Assembly (NCBI GenBank): GCA_903900705.1
Contig: CAIUOG010000041.1
Span: 1 to 63,061, forward strand
Direction: 5' to 3'
Length of the DNA stretch: 63,061 nucleotides
Source of the DNA: an uncultured Acidobacteriia bacterium
GTDB lineage: Bacteria > Acidobacteriota > Terriglobia > Bryobacterales > Bryobacteraceae
Below the pieces are notes generated by a model. The model ran no database searches. It saw nothing but the letters and a program-made list of their open reading frames with translations, and had not been told where the DNA came from. Shown here piece by piece: positions 1 through 11,200 of this stretch. The translations under genes and the position numbers were made by a program. The number at the start of each line of letters is the position of its first letter. Position 1 is the stretch's first letter.

Positions 1-941
1 GCTCCTCTATGCCTGTAACCTGATATTCAGGCAAGCCTACTACAGCCTCTGATCTGATCAAAACAATACCTCGCAAGTTTGTTCTATCAGTTCAGAGGCC
101 CAGGCTTGCCCCCATTAACCAGCTAGAGCCCAATTCCGAGTTTTAGTAGTAGGTTCCTGCTTTGTTGGACATCACGAACGAGGCTCCGGCGGTGATAGCA
201 CTTAAAGCGCCCCGATAGATATTCCCCCCACCGCAAGCGTCCAGGCGGAGCCGGGGATAACCGTAAGGCAGGCAGTGTTGCCGCCGGGCGGCGGGGTGAT
301 GGTGGAGTTTGGCCCTGACAGCGTGATGACGGACAAGGGACTCAGGTCCGGAACCGTGTAATTCCCGTTGTAGTCGAGGCCGGTCAACTGAGCGGCGAGG
401 CGCGCTCCGTGGCAGGACGAATGCAAGGAGTTCGCGCCGTCCGCGCCGGCACCATTGGAAAAGCAGACAATCCTCATCCAGACACCCTGTTGCCTCCGGA
501 AGTTGTCATGCTCAATCGGGGGCCAGGTTGAGCGTCTTTGGGGGTTGTTGAGGTGAGGACACTCTTCGCACGGAGGAAGATGTTGCCGTGGGACACCACA
601 TCCCCCCTTCAACTCGGCACGATAACGGCTTTTGAACCCTGCGATGGTGACTATGCGGGCGGGGCGGAGGCCTCTGCGGAAAAGGCCGTTCACAAAGTTT
701 TTGTTTTTTTCAACCCCATGAATTGGAAAGGACTTAGCGCGACGACCGGGGCCCGGCGGACGGTTGCGGAAACGCCGGCCTGCTACAAGAAATAGCCAAG
801 GAAACAACCTATGTCAGCCATCGAAAAGCAGTATTCCGCCAACCGTCGCAACGCCCGCCATTCCACGAGGCTCGTCCCGTGCACTGGAGATAACCGCCCG
901 CCGTACGAGGGGGAAAAGGGGTCCGATTGCGACACCTCCCG
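1..941. other. Region without a supportable gene
   Basis: I see no convincing gene in the first 0.94 kb. A minus-strand reading frame spans about 202-807. Its C-terminal half has a plausible secreted-protein composition, rich in Gly, Thr, Pro and Ser, but its N-terminal half is Arg- and Pro-rich as expected of a shadow frame, and I find no ribosome binding site or known domain. It could be the decayed remnant of a secreted protein gene. No tRNA, rRNA or IS-like end was recognised. Confidence 0.4.
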
Positions 942-985
942 CGGGTCCGTCACGGGTCCGTGTTTTCCGGGACACGATATCGTGT
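942..985 (+). promoter_or_regulatory. Direct repeat and palindrome upstream of the PKD protein gene
   Basis: Two copies of CGGGTCCGT lie at 942-950 and 953-961, with an 11-bp period that puts them on the same helix face. A perfect 14-bp palindrome, ACACGATATCGTGT, follows at 972-985, 32 bp before the start codon at 1018. This is a plausible operator region for the downstream secreted protein gene. No protein is known to bind here, and the regulatory role is inferred from position and symmetry only. Confidence 0.35.
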
Positions 986-1017
986 TAGTTATTCGCATTC
1001 TGAGGAGATTTCTACAG

Positions 1018-4000
1018 ATGACTAAAATGCGCCGGTTCCCGCAGCTGATTCCGGCAGCGTTCGTTTTGATTGCGGCGATCGGGCAGCCGATGTTCGGCGG
1101 GCTGTCGCTGGTACTGACACCTGGCAGGGTGGTGACTCCGGTGAGCAACCCGAACGTTGCGGCGGCGCAGTCGTGGCGGGTGGAGTTCCAGATGCATAAC
1201 TGGGCTCCGGCGACAACGAGCACGCTGGATGGGAGTGTGTGGGATCTGAACGGAGTGGGGGCGGTGGCGACGATACTGGCTGATGGATCGATGCGAATTG
1301 CGGATAAACGCGATTCCGTCAACGGAGGAAGCCCCTGCACGTTACAGTTGACGGGGCTGAGCAACGTGCTGATTCGGGTACAGCGTGATGCCACGAAGAT
1401 GCTTTTTTCGTGTGAGCTTTGGAACTACGACGGCACGAAGTACCAGAACAGTTCGGTTTCCATTTTGTCGTTCCTCACGTGGCCGTACAGTAACGGAACA
1501 TTCGGCAGCGCCTACACAACGGCCGACCTCGGTTTTTTCCGAATTTTCAGTTCGCTGGTTCCGACCGGAAGCCAGCCACCGGTGACGGCGAGTCGGGGCG
1601 ACCTTTTGAATCTGGCGTTTGACGGCAGTCTGGTGGATTCCAGCGGCCGCGGCAACTCGATTGTGGGCGCGGTGGCGAGTTTTGCGGCGACGCCGAATCA
1701 GGGTCCGACGGCGATTCTGCAGACGGTGGGCGCGCCGTACTGGACCAACTGGGTTTCGTTACGTGCGGGCTATCCGGCGACGCTGGACGGGAGCAAGAGT
1801 TTCTCGCTGGCGGACTCGAGCGCGGCGGTGACATACCAATGGCAGCAGGTTTCCGGTCCCACGAGGGTGCACTGGCGCGACAGTAATGGAGCCGCCACAC
1901 GGACATCGCAGCAGCCGGTGATTCAGGGCCTCGTCTTTGGGACTTACCAGTTCCGCCTTCAGGTGACGGACGTGGCGGGCAACCGGGCGACGGCTGACCT
2001 GACGGTGGGGGCGGTGGCGACGGATAACAATCATGTGGTGATCTATCCGGACGACCGACTTTATGCGATTCTGGGTCCGCAGATTGCATATGGCTACAAC
2101 CCATGGGAGTTTGTGGACTATTCGCAACTGAAGAATGAGGAGTTCTGGGGGAATCAGTTTGCGGTGAACGGTGGGGGGCCGGATTGGCACGGTGTGATGC
2201 AGGCGTGGGATTTCGAGCCTGATCTGAGCAGCTATCAGGGGGTTCCGCGGAGTGGAACGGCGTATGTGAGCGGGTCGACGGTGACGGGCGTCGATTCGAA
2301 CTTTGCCGATGTGTTCTGCGGCGGCAATACGGCGCCAGGGGCGCCGCCGACTTACCCGACGAGTTATATCTGGATCCATGTGCCGCTGGCTGGTTCGGCG
2401 TGGCAGTCTTACCCGCGGCAGGTGGCATCGTGCAGCGGGCAGTTGTCGCTGACGCTGGCGACAAAGTGGGAGTGGCCGAATCCGCCGACAGCGCCTGGGT
2501 ACGCGTGGAGCACCAGCGGCATCTGCCAGAACTGCGGCAACTGGGCGAACGCGAACAACACGGGCAGCAACCTGAATTATTACGACGGACAGGGTCTGGG
2601 GAATTATGCGTTGTACTACCGGTCCGGCTGGAATAAGCCGCAGCAGACGGCGCAGTTCGTGGCAGACCACTGGTACAGGAACGGGTTTCTCGGTTCGCCG
2701 CGAGATTTTGATCTGGTCTCGGCGATGATCCGGGCGACGATTGATACGTCGCCGGCGCCGGTTTATTCACCGTGGCCGTATTTGCGGAACCAGCTGAACG
2801 GCAGCGGTTTCACGGCCGGCGTGCCGACGCCGAGTTGCACGCCGCAAAACACGACGTCGAATCAGATCGCGGATCCGCGCGAGAACGGGAGTTGTCTGAT
2901 GTATCGGGCGGCGCAGGCGTTACTGGACCCCGACCCGGCGAGCGCGGGCGCGGCGCAGAGCTATCTTGCCAACGCGTTGACGGGAACCTGGAGCGGGCAG
3001 CAAAAGGCGGATGGTTCGTGGGCGACGAACGTGGCCGGGGGCGACACGAGCAGGACGCTCCAGATGGCGCAGGGGTCGACGACAGCCACGCTGGTTCGGG
3101 GGGCGAATTTGCCGGCGAACTATTGCGGCGAAAGCAGTGCGCGGGTGCTAAACACAGGAACGGTGACGGTGGGGAGCGACCACACGACGGTGACGGGAAG
3201 CGGAGTGGACTTTTCGGCGGCGGGTGTGGCAGCGGGGGATATTTTCGTAGGCACGGGGACGTTTGAGGGCGCGGTAAGGTCGTTCTCGGCGGTGGTGAGT
3301 TCGGCATCCGGGAACACGCTGCGGCTAAGCTATCCGTGGCGTGGAGATGTACCGGGCGCGCTGTCGTTCTACCGGATCTACATCGGAGGGGGCGGCGGAA
3401 TCCAGAGCACCGGTTACTACACGCAGTACTTCATTCAGACCACCAGTACGGGGAATCTGGTGTTCCCACTGATGCAGGACTCTGACAATTTCTACATCTG
3501 CTCGGTGACGGGTGGCGGCACGGGGCTGACGCTGGACAAGCCGTATACAAGCCCGACGGGGTCGAATCCGTATCGGGCCTCGTATGTGGTGGATCTGGCG
3601 GGGCCGGGCGTGCAACCGTTTATGATGGCGTTTCCGGCGCTGGGGGCGAGGATGGCGATCAGCGCACTTTCGAAAAGTAATCCGGCGGCGGCGGCGGGAT
3701 ATCAGTCGGTCCTGAGCAATGCGGCGAAATTCCTGTGGAGCAACGCATACGACCATACCAACGGCGGGATGTGGTATGGCTACGGGTATACAAACTGCCT
3801 GAATCTGCAGGGCAACCTCTGGCCGGCCTTCGCGTGCAGCGGGAATACTTTGTCGCAAAACGAGGACTATGCGGTGGAGCCAGTCAGTACGTTCGCGACA
3901 CAATATCTGACTACGGGCGCCGCGGCGGATCAGGCGAACGGCGACACACTTTATAACAACGCCTTTGCGACGACGGGATTTGCGACGCCGCCGGGATTCC

Positions 4001-4377
4001 GGACGAATCCGAACGCGGCGGATCTGCTGAACTGCTGCGACCAGTTCACGCTCACAAAGTATTACGGCCAGGTGTACGCGCTGGGTCAGGCAGGGTCATG
4101 GCCGGCGGCACGGCAGGGAGGAGTGCAGCCCGCGATCCCGGTGACGACTTCGATCAGCTTCGATATGTCGGGAGTGCCGGGAGCGGTGAGTGCGCAGGTG
4201 ATAGTGACGCAGCCGAACGGAGTGAAGACTACCTTCAGCTGTTCGGCATCACCGTGCCAGGTGGCCGCCGATGCGAGACAGGGAGCGCACTGGTATCAAA
4301 TCGCGTATCTGGGGGCGGACAGCGGGGTACTGAGAAAGTCTGAGCCGGAACTGCTGATTCTGCAGTATCTGCAGTAG
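1018..4377 (+). CDS. Large exported protein with LamG-like and PKD domains
   Basis: The product is a predicted exported protein of 1119 residues. I chose the ATG at 1018 because GAGGAG lies at 1001-1006 and a typical signal peptide follows (Lys/Arg, then a hydrophobic stretch, cut near residue 25-30). An upstream in-frame start at 811 would put this signal about 70 residues inside the protein. Residues about 50-225 resemble a LamG/concanavalin-type beta-sandwich. Residues about 229-332 form a PKD domain with the characteristic TYQWQQVSGP motif. The long remainder has many Trp, Tyr, Gly and Asn residues and repeated cysteines, and I do not recognise it; it could be a surface or carbohydrate-associated module. 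It is monocistronic, with a hairpin terminator shared with the convergent gene. The domain assignment is family knowledge; the substrate is unknown. Confidence 0.75.
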   Translation: MTKMRRFPQLIPAAFVLIAAIGQPMFGGLSLVLTPGRVVTPVSNPNVAAAQSWRVEFQMHNWAPATTSTLDGSVWDLNGVGAVATILADGSMRIADKRDSVNGGSPCTLQLTGLSNVLIRVQRDATKMLFSCELWNYDGTKYQNSSVSILSFLTWPYSNGTFGSAYTTADLGFFRIFSSLVPTGSQPPVTASRGDLLNLAFDGSLVDSSGRGNSIVGAVASFAATPNQGPTAILQTVGAPYWTNWVSLRAGYPATLDGSKSFSLADSSAAVTYQWQQVSGPTRVHWRDSNGAATRTSQQPVIQGLVFGTYQFRLQVTDVAGNRATADLTVGAVATDNNHVVIYPDDRLYAILGPQIAYGYNPWEFVDYSQLKNEEFWGNQFAVNGGGPDWHGVMQAWDFEPDLSSYQGVPRSGTAYVSGSTVTGVDSNFADVFCGGNTAPGAPPTYPTSYIWIHVPLAGSAWQSYPRQVASCSGQLSLTLATKWEWPNPPTAPGYAWSTSGICQNCGNWANANNTGSNLNYYDGQGLGNYALYYRSGWNKPQQTAQFVADHWYRNGFLGSPRDFDLVSAMIRATIDTSPAPVYSPWPYLRNQLNGSGFTAGVPTPSCTPQNTTSNQIADPRENGSCLMYRAAQALLDPDPASAGAAQSYLANALTGTWSGQQKADGSWATNVAGGDTSRTLQMAQGSTTATLVRGANLPANYCGESSARVLNTGTVTVGSDHTTVTGSGVDFSAAGVAAGDIFVGTGTFEGAVRSFSAVVSSASGNTLRLSYPWRGDVPGALSFYRIYIGGGGGIQSTGYYTQYFIQTTSTGNLVFPLMQDSDNFYICSVTGGGTGLTLDKPYTSPTGSNPYRASYVVDLAGPGVQPFMMAFPALGARMAISALSKSNPAAAAGYQSVLSNAAKFLWSNAYDHTNGGMWYGYGYTNCLNLQGNLWPAFACSGNTLSQNEDYAVEPVSTFATQYLTTGAAADQANGDTLYNNAFATTGFATPPGFRTNPNAADLLNCCDQFTLTKYYGQVYALGQAGSWPAARQGGVQPAIPVTTSISFDMSGVPGAVSAQVIVTQPNGVKTTFSCSASPCQVAADARQGAHWYQIAYLGADSGVLRKSEPELLILQYLQ

Positions 4378-4391
4378 CGTATATCGGGAAT

Positions 4392-4428
4392 GGCCGGGAC
4401 TGTCAGGCGGACAGTCCCGGCCATTTTT
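4392..4428. terminator. Bidirectional intrinsic terminator
   Basis: A perfect 12-bp stem (GGCCGGGACTGT at 4392-4403 pairing with 4411-4422) with a 7-nt loop is followed by TTTTT at 4424-4428. It sits between the convergent ends at 4377 and 4431 and can stop transcription from the plus-strand gene. The opposite strand lacks a comparably long T-run close to the stem. Confidence 0.85.
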
Positions 4429-4430
4429 GT

Positions 4431-6416
4431 TTAATACGCGTAGCCGAAGTTGAGCACGAGGGGCTTGGGCAGGGCAGCGGCCGGAGCGGCACGAGAGAGA
4501 ATTTCGATGTCCACACCGTCCGTTCCGGCGGAGGGCCAGTCACCCCGGGGCATTCTGGCGAGTTGACTCTCCGACAGGCGCACGGCTCGTCCCGTGTTCG
4601 GAACCACGACCTGGCAGTCGCAGCCGACTTTCGCATCTTCGATCCAGACACTCATTCGAACCGAAGGGGCGGGGGCTCCGCCAGGCCACCGCAAATGCAG
4701 TTTTGCCGGCAGGGGGGTATTGGCCGGGACCACAATTCGCTGTTCCCAGGATTTCGTCCAGCGGTTGAGCGGCTCAGCGGGAACCGGTGAACGATTGACG
4801 TTTGCTTCGATGCCACTCATATCGCGAAACAGGAGTTTTCCCGCATGTCTGGCGAAGAAGGAAATGCCGGACGCGGCGGCGATCCAGACGATGATGAGGA
4901 CGGCGGTCGCGGCGGCAAGTCCCGGCGCGGTGGCGCGGAGGATGCCGGTGAAGTGGCGCCTGCGGGGATGGCGAAAGGCGGCGGTTCCGGCCGCGGCGAG
5001 AACCGTCAGAACCGGTTGAAAGCCATGCGAATACACGGCGGAGGTCTCCGCGGCGAACACGACCGCGAGCGCGGCCGAGATGATAAACCAGCACAGCAGA
5101 ACCAGCCGTCCGCCGAATCGCGGATAGACGGGGCCATAGAGGATCGCGAGCCCGCATAAGAACAGGAAAAGCGGCGCGTAAACGTCGGTGGCGGCGCGGA
5201 GGACTCCCGCCACGTACGGGTAGCCGGCCTCCTGTGACGAGACCAGCGCCGCGGCGGCATGGCCGATGGAAAACAACTTCGCCGCTTTTGCGACGGGCAG
5301 CACGCCAAGAGTGAGCAGTGGCTGCCGGGCGCTTTCGGTGGCGAGGACCGACAACATCACCTTCTCTTTTTCCTCCGGCGCACTGGATTCATCAAGCAAC
5401 TCATAGCGGAGCAGGTACTCGCCCAGAGTGACCGGATTGGAGCCGCGCACCATGAAACCCAACATGTGCGACCGGAGGTGGTGCACGTCGTGCGACCGCA
5501 CCCAGGAATCGAAGAGATGAGACAGAGGCGCCCAGACCAGCAATGCCGTGGCGGCCATGGCGGCTGCCGGCAGGAGTGCGCGGAACCGCCGTCCGCCCGC
5601 GATGGCATAGAGCGCGATCAGAATCGGGTAGCCGGCGATGAGCAACTGGTCGAACCCGCCGCGCTGGATCCGGACGATAAAAAGCAGAAGTCCGACGACC
5701 GCGCCGGCGCCGAGGATGGGTCACAGGCTGGCGGAGCGCAATCGAAGGCCGCGGATGATGAGCCACAGCGCGATGGTGACGGTGAGCGTTCCGGGAATCT
5801 GCGGCGTATAGCTCAGAACATCGAAGAAGTGGAACGGGGAGAGGAAGTAGAGGAAGGCGGCGCAGCGGGCGTAGCGACTGCCGATGAATTCCTTTGCAAG
5901 AGCGTAGACAAAGAACAGTGTTGCGGCGCCCATGAGCACGTTCAACACACGGACGGCGGTGATGTCGCCATCGCCAAAGATGGCTCGCAGGGGGTAATAG
6001 ATGGGGAAGGCGCGGGAGAGCCAGACCGGGTAATCGTACAACTCGCTGAGGCGGGCGAAATTCGCGTCCGTGAACCCGCCGGATCTGAGTTGCGCGACAA
6101 AGCGGTGAAGATAAATTTCGTCGACCACGAGGGGCCATCGGAGACATGCGCACACGATGGCGCCGCGGGTTACCAGCCAGGCGGTGGCGAGCGATGCGAC
6201 GTAGCGACGTTCGCTCACTGATTCGACGGAGCGGAGGGAATACCGACAGCCCGCGACCAGCGCCAGCGCCACAGAGAGGCCGGTGATCACAAACAGCGGG
6301 GCGGATTCGCGCAACAGATCCTTTGCCACGCCGGCGACGGAGGCTGCGAAACCCGCCGCGATGAAAGCGAGCAGAATGGCGAAAACGAGCAAAAAAGACC
6401 GCCGGGCTCCGTTCAT
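4431..6416 (-). pseudogene. GT39/PMT_2-like membrane glycosyltransferase interrupted by an in-frame TGA
   Basis: The 662-codon frame encodes a multi-spanning membrane protein resembling dolichyl-phosphate-mannose mannosyltransferase-like (GT39/PMT_2) enzymes, which move sugars from lipid-linked donors at the outer face of the inner membrane. The first periplasmic loop carries the acidic motif PLVVDEIYLHRF (an Asp-Glu pair, the family's usual catalytic site). At least eight hydrophobic helices are visible, followed by a soluble C-terminal domain of about 130 residues. The TGA at 5721-5723 (minus strand) breaks the frame at codon 232. The reading frame does not change across it, and hydrophobic membrane sequence resumes at once on the other side. 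An R (CGA) or W (TGG) codon would need one base change. Reinitiation at TTG 5645 is possible but would give a headless protein. The cause is either a recent nonsense mutation or a sequencing error. Confidence 0.7.
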
Positions 6417-6715
6417 CGCGGAAAACCGGTGGTCAGGCCTGAGAATGGGTTCCGGGTTGCTTCACAGGAAGGAAAGCCAACGTCAGAGGGATCGCCGAGA
6501 CGCCACAGCCTGGGGGTCCGGATCAGGGTATTCGGCGTCTCGTGCCCGCTGCCATGCTGTTCACACATACGGCTCGAAGCTCCTTCGAAAATTCACAAAT
6601 GTTTCGCGCCTGGCGGACCGGAAAGGCGACCGCGAAGAACTGCACTTATTGAATCATGGGGGAAATGGCGGGAGCAAGGCGGGGAAAATCCGTCGATCCC
6701 CTGTTGCCATTTCCG
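6417..6715. other. Gene-free 299 bp with two long-range hairpins
   Basis: No reading frame here looks coding. Two structures stand out. CGAGACGCC at 6496-6504 pairs with GGCGTCTCG at 6534-6542. GGAAATGGC at 6661-6669 pairs with GCCATTTCC at 6706-6714, with a further GGGG/CCCC pairing inside the loop. The second lies immediately after the end of the minus-strand gene at 6716 and may act as its terminator or mRNA-stabilising hairpin, though no T-run follows. The first lies in the probable leader of the glycosyltransferase gene. Confidence 0.4.
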
Positions 6716-7754
6716 CTATTTGATTTGAGGTCGTGGCCCTACCGGATCGTTATCGAAGCGCCCAGGGCGGTCGCAAATGAGCGTGAGGGATGATTGGGCG
6801 TCGCTCAGAGTGAAAAACATATCCTGCGCGTGGAACGGTCGGGCTCCTGGCTGAATTGCATGGAGCTGATACGTCCATCCCTTCAACGCCGTGAAAGAGA
6901 AATGACCATCCGCGTCCGTTTGGGGCGCGTTCACGTTGTCGCCTGCGATGTCGTTATCCGGCAGGGCGGAGATAAAGACGCGGGCACCCGTGGCAGGCTT
7001 CCCGTCCAGACCGAGGACCAACCCGGTAACCCGGGTACTCTTCGGCTCCGCTGGCAACCTGAAATCGTGTGGCGGATAGCGCGGCGGCCCCGAACAGCAG
7101 CATCCGGAGTCCGTTGGAGGCCGAGGTGAGCGTATACGTATCGGGGGGAAGGTTATCGAAGCCGTAGTGGCCAGTGACGTCCGTGGTTGTCAGGTAGGTA
7201 CCGTGGGGTCCGCTGATTTCCACTTGTGCGCCCACGAGAGGCTGGTCTTTTCCGGTGGAGTCGTCTGTCCGAGTCGCTACACGCCCAAAGATTGTGGAAA
7301 CCAGAGGCGCGTCGGAAAGTCCATTGAGAAATTTAAGATCCTCGTCGGCGAATTTCACATGTCTGCCGCGGGTGCAGCCACGCGACGGAATGAGGCCGTT
7401 GACTGGTTTGCCTGTGTACATCAGGTACTGCTCTCCGGCCTGGAGCGTGGGGCCGTCGCACATGCCGTCGTCGAAGAGGGTGACGGAAGCTTCGGTAACA
7501 CCCTTGTACGAATGATCGATGCGCATGCGCGCGCGGATGATGCGCTCACCCTTCGCGGGAAGGATTTCTGTAATGGTCCCCAGAAAAACCAGAGGACTCT
7601 GTGACCAGGCTTCACAGGGAGATGGCGGCCGATCGCAGGAACAAGCGACCGCGATGGATGACAGGAGGAGCGCGGCGATGACGGTCGCTAACGCCGTATT
7701 CCAGGGAAAAGTGAAGACCGACTGACGGGGCGCAATCACCTTCCCATTACACAA
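6716..7754 (-). pseudogene. NTR/TIMP-like lipoprotein with carboxypeptidase-regulatory repeats, frameshifted
   Basis: The N-terminus is a hydrophobic signal ending in a lipobox-like VACSC, so the mature protein would begin with Cys. The next 120 residues resemble the netrin/TIMP-like (NTR) fold: CSC start, FLGTITEIL strand, GEQYLMY and SRGCTR motifs. Two beta-sandwich repeats of the carboxypeptidase-regulatory type follow (VGAQVEISGP, then GLVLGLDGKPATGARVF). The frame changes between the repeats. Dropping one base from the C4 run at 7088-7091 (G4 on the coding strand) joins the 266-codon upstream and 113-codon downstream parts into a single protein of about 345 residues. The start is weakly supported: TTG 7754 or GTG 7739. 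The role is unknown; the protein is probably an envelope lipoprotein. Confidence 0.6.
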
Positions 7755-7781
7755 AAAGTTGGGCGGGGGCTCTTTGGCCGA

Positions 7782-8159
7782 TTATTTTGTGGCGGCTTTG
7801 GATTGGGCGAGCAAGGCGTTGACGTGGCGGAGGCGTTCGGCCATGATTTGCATGACTTCGAGGGAGAAGTAGGGGGTTTGGGAGACGAGGAATTCGAAGC
7901 GGCGGCGGTCGACAACGACGAGTTTGCAGTCGGAGCGGGCGATGGCGGAGGCGCTGCGGGGGCTTTTGTCGATGAGGGCCATTTCGCCGACGACGGAGCC
8001 GGGGCCAGCGACTTCGAAGACGGTTTCGCCCGAGCGGATTTCGATGGCCCCCTCCTTAATGATGTACATGGTGTCGCCGGGCTCGCCGGCATTAAAGATG
8101 GTCTGGCCGGCGGGGAAATCGACCGCGTCGGCGTGCCGGAAGATGTTGAGCGAAATCAT
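7782..8159 (-). CDS. Stand-alone cyclic-nucleotide-binding domain protein
   Basis: This 125-residue protein consists of one cNMP-binding (CRP-type) beta-roll. Visible motifs are GEPGDTMYIIKEG in the roll and the phosphate-binding cassette VGEMALIDKSPRSASA, with the Gly-Glu and the Pro-Arg-Ser-Ala expected to contact the cyclic nucleotide. There is no DNA-binding helix-turn-helix and no channel or kinase partner, so it is not a CRP-type transcription factor by itself. It may act as a small cytosolic sensor or adaptor. It has no obvious operon partner: the preceding gene is 120 bp away on the other strand. The domain call is secure; the function is not known. Confidence 0.85.
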   Translation of the reverse strand: MISLNIFRHADAVDFPAGQTIFNAGEPGDTMYIIKEGAIEIRSGETVFEVAGPGSVVGEMALIDKSPRSASAIARSDCKLVVVDRRRFEFLVSQTPYFSLEVMQIMAERLRHVNALLAQSKAATK

Positions 8160-8285
8160 CGGTTAGGAACAGTGTATGGCAGAGACGGGTCGTATTGCAT
8201 TGCAAAACAGAAACTTTTTGGTTTCGCAGACTGAAATGTCAGTGGTATGTTGAATCAGTAACAGCTTCAGTAAGGAGTATTTTCT

Positions 8286-11200
8286 GTGATCTTCGTAGAT
8301 CCGCGTCAAAAGATGCGTTCCGCTATTTTCGTCCTGGCTGCCGCAATGTATGCGCCCCAGGTATTCGCTCAGGCAGTTGCCGTTGCAGACATCAACGGCA
8401 CCGTAACCGACCAAAGTGGTCAAGTACTTTCCGGGGCACAGATCAGGGCAACGGAAACGGCAAAGGGTCAGGTTCACAACGGTACGACCGATGCGACCGG
8501 GCACTACGATTTCTCTAATCTCCCGATTGGTCCTTACCAGGTGGAAGTGAGTGCGGCTGGGTTTAAGAGTTACATCCGCAAGGGTCTGGAACTCGAAGTC
8601 GGCAACACGGTGGAAATCAATGTGACGATGCAGCTGGGTTCTGTGTCGGAAAGCATTGAAGTCACGGCGAGCGCGGCGATGGTGGAAACCAAGGAAAACG
8701 CGATTTCGCAGGTGGTGGAGCAGCGGCGCATTGTGGAACTGCCGCTCAACGGCCGCAACCTGACGCAGTTGCTGACGCTGACGGGCGGCGGCAGCACGGC
8801 GCCGGCGGGCGATCTGACGGGTTCGAAGAACATTCAGGGTTCGAACGGGTCGGGCACGTTTTCGGTGGCGGGCAGCCAGGCGAATGGCGTGAGCTACCTG
8901 CTGGACGGCGGGGACAATAACGACTCGTTCAGCAACGTGAACCTGCCGATTCCGTTCCCGGACGCGGTGCAGGAATTCAGCGTGCAGACGAGCGCGCTGC
9001 CGGCACAGTACGGGCTGCATCCGGGCGGCGTGGTGAACATTGTGACGAAGTCGGGCACGAACGCGCTGCATGGCGATGTGTTTGACTTTCTGCGCAACTA
9101 TGCGATGAACGCGCGGCAGAAGGCGACGGCGGCACGCGATTCGCTGAAGCGCAACCAGTTTGGCGGCACGGCGGGCGGTGCCATTATCAAAGACAAACTG
9201 TTCTATTTTGGCGGTTACCAGCAGACGGTGCAGCGCAGCAATCCGGCGGGTACGCAGGCGCACGTGCTGACGGCACAGACGGCGACGGGCGACTTCAGTG
9301 GCTGCTCTTCGACGGCGACGATTAAGGATCCGAACAACAACAACACGCCGTTTGCGGGGAACAAGATTCCGCAGAGCCGGTTTGACCCGGCGGCTGTGAA
9401 ACTGCTGAGTTTTGTTCCGGTATCGAGCGATCCGTGCGGCCTGACGTTGTACGGGCAGCCTTCGAACAATCCGGACTGGCAGATTATCGGCCGAGTGGAT
9501 TATGTACTGAATGACCGGCACAACGTGTTTGGTCGCTATTACATTTACGACTACACGGCGCAGAGCTTCTTCGACGGCAAGAATGTGCTGACGACGGGTC
9601 CGAACCCGGGCAACCGGGACCGTTCGATGACGGCGACGTTTGGCGATAACTTTGTGCTGAATCCGACGACGGTGAACTCGTTCCATCTGACGTTTAACCG
9701 GCGCGCGGACAACCGCGGTTCGGCGGCGACGCTGTTTGGACCGAAGGATCTGGGCGTCAACCTGTTCCAGAACATTCCGAACTACATTCAGGTGACGGTG
9801 AGCAACTACTTCAACGTGGCTTGCGGCACCTGCGCGCCGGGTTACTTCAACGTGAACAACTATCAGTTGTCCGACGATGTGACGAAGACGATCGGCAAGC
9901 ATCAGCTGGCGTTTGGTTTTGACTTCCGGAAGGAACAGTTCAATTCGACGAACAACCAGCAATCGAACGGGCAGTTCACGTTCACGGGCAGCACGGTGGC
10001 GGCGAACCACAGCACGGGCGATTCGCTGGCGGATCTGCTGATTGGACACATGGCGTCGTTCAACCAGGGCAATGCGCTGTCGGATTACATGCGGCAGACT
10101 GTGGGCGCGATTTACGTGCAGGACAACTTCCGGCTGACGCCGCACCTGACGGTGAACCTGGGGCTGCGGTGGGAACCGGAACTGCCGGCGAACGACAAGC
10201 AGAACCGCGGTAATCAGTTCTCGCTGCCGGCCTTCCTGGCGGGAACGAAGACGAGTGACACGCGGTATCCGAATGCTCCGGCGGGCCTGCTGTTCGCGGG
10301 CGACAGCCTGAACACGCACGGCAACCAGTTTACGCAGAACCACTGGGCGACGATGTCTCCGCGGGTGGGTTTTGTGTATGACCCGGCAGGGGACGGGAAG
10401 CAGACGTTCCGGTCGGCCTTCGCGCTGATCCACGACTCGATGGAGCTGTTCTATCCGGAACGCTGGACGACGAATCCGCCGTACGCGTCTTCGGTGGCGC
10501 TGACGAATCCGACGTCGACGTTCTCGAACCCGTGGTCGACGACGGCTGGTGGCAGCCCGTTCCCGGGCGCGGCGATCTTCCCGGCGTCGGGCGTGTATGT
10601 GACGATTCCGCCGAATGTGAAGGCGACGTACATGATGCAGTGGAACCTGAGCTATCAGCGGCAGATTGCGAAAGACTGGCTGCTGACGGTGAATTACCTG
10701 GGCAACCGAACGAATCACATTCTGGGCGCGCGGGAAATTAACCCGGTGAATCCGGCGACGGGGCTGCGGTATCTGACTTCACTGAACGCGGCGCAGGGTG
10801 CTTCCTATGCTTCGATTGTGCAGACGGATGACGGGCCGACAGCGAATTACAACGGGTTGCTGACTTCGCTGAATCACCGGTTTTCAAACAACTTCACGCT
10901 GCTGGCGAACTACACGTGGTCGCGTTGCATGAGCACGTACGATTTCGGCGGCGAACTGGCGGGGAACAACTACCAGAATCCGAATGACCGGAATGCGGAA
11001 AAGGGACCGTGCAACTATGATCGCCGGCAGATCTTCAACACGTCGGCTGTTGTGCAGAGCCCGGGCTTCGGCCAGGGACTGGTGGAGAAGGTGACGATGG
11101 GGTGGCAGTTGGCGCCGATTGTGAGTCTGAATGCGGGACAGCCGCTGACGATCACGGATGGGGGTTCGAACGTCTCGCTGACTTCGGTTGGCGCGGACCG

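Noticed and set aside
202-807. Minus-strand gene for a secreted protein at the left edge
   Set aside because: Only the C-terminal half has plausible composition; no SD, no signal peptide and no family.
8163-10718. Long minus-strand frame opposite the TonB receptor
   Set aside because: Composition is dominated by Arg, His and Val as expected for the complement of a biased GC-rich gene; no SD and no domain.
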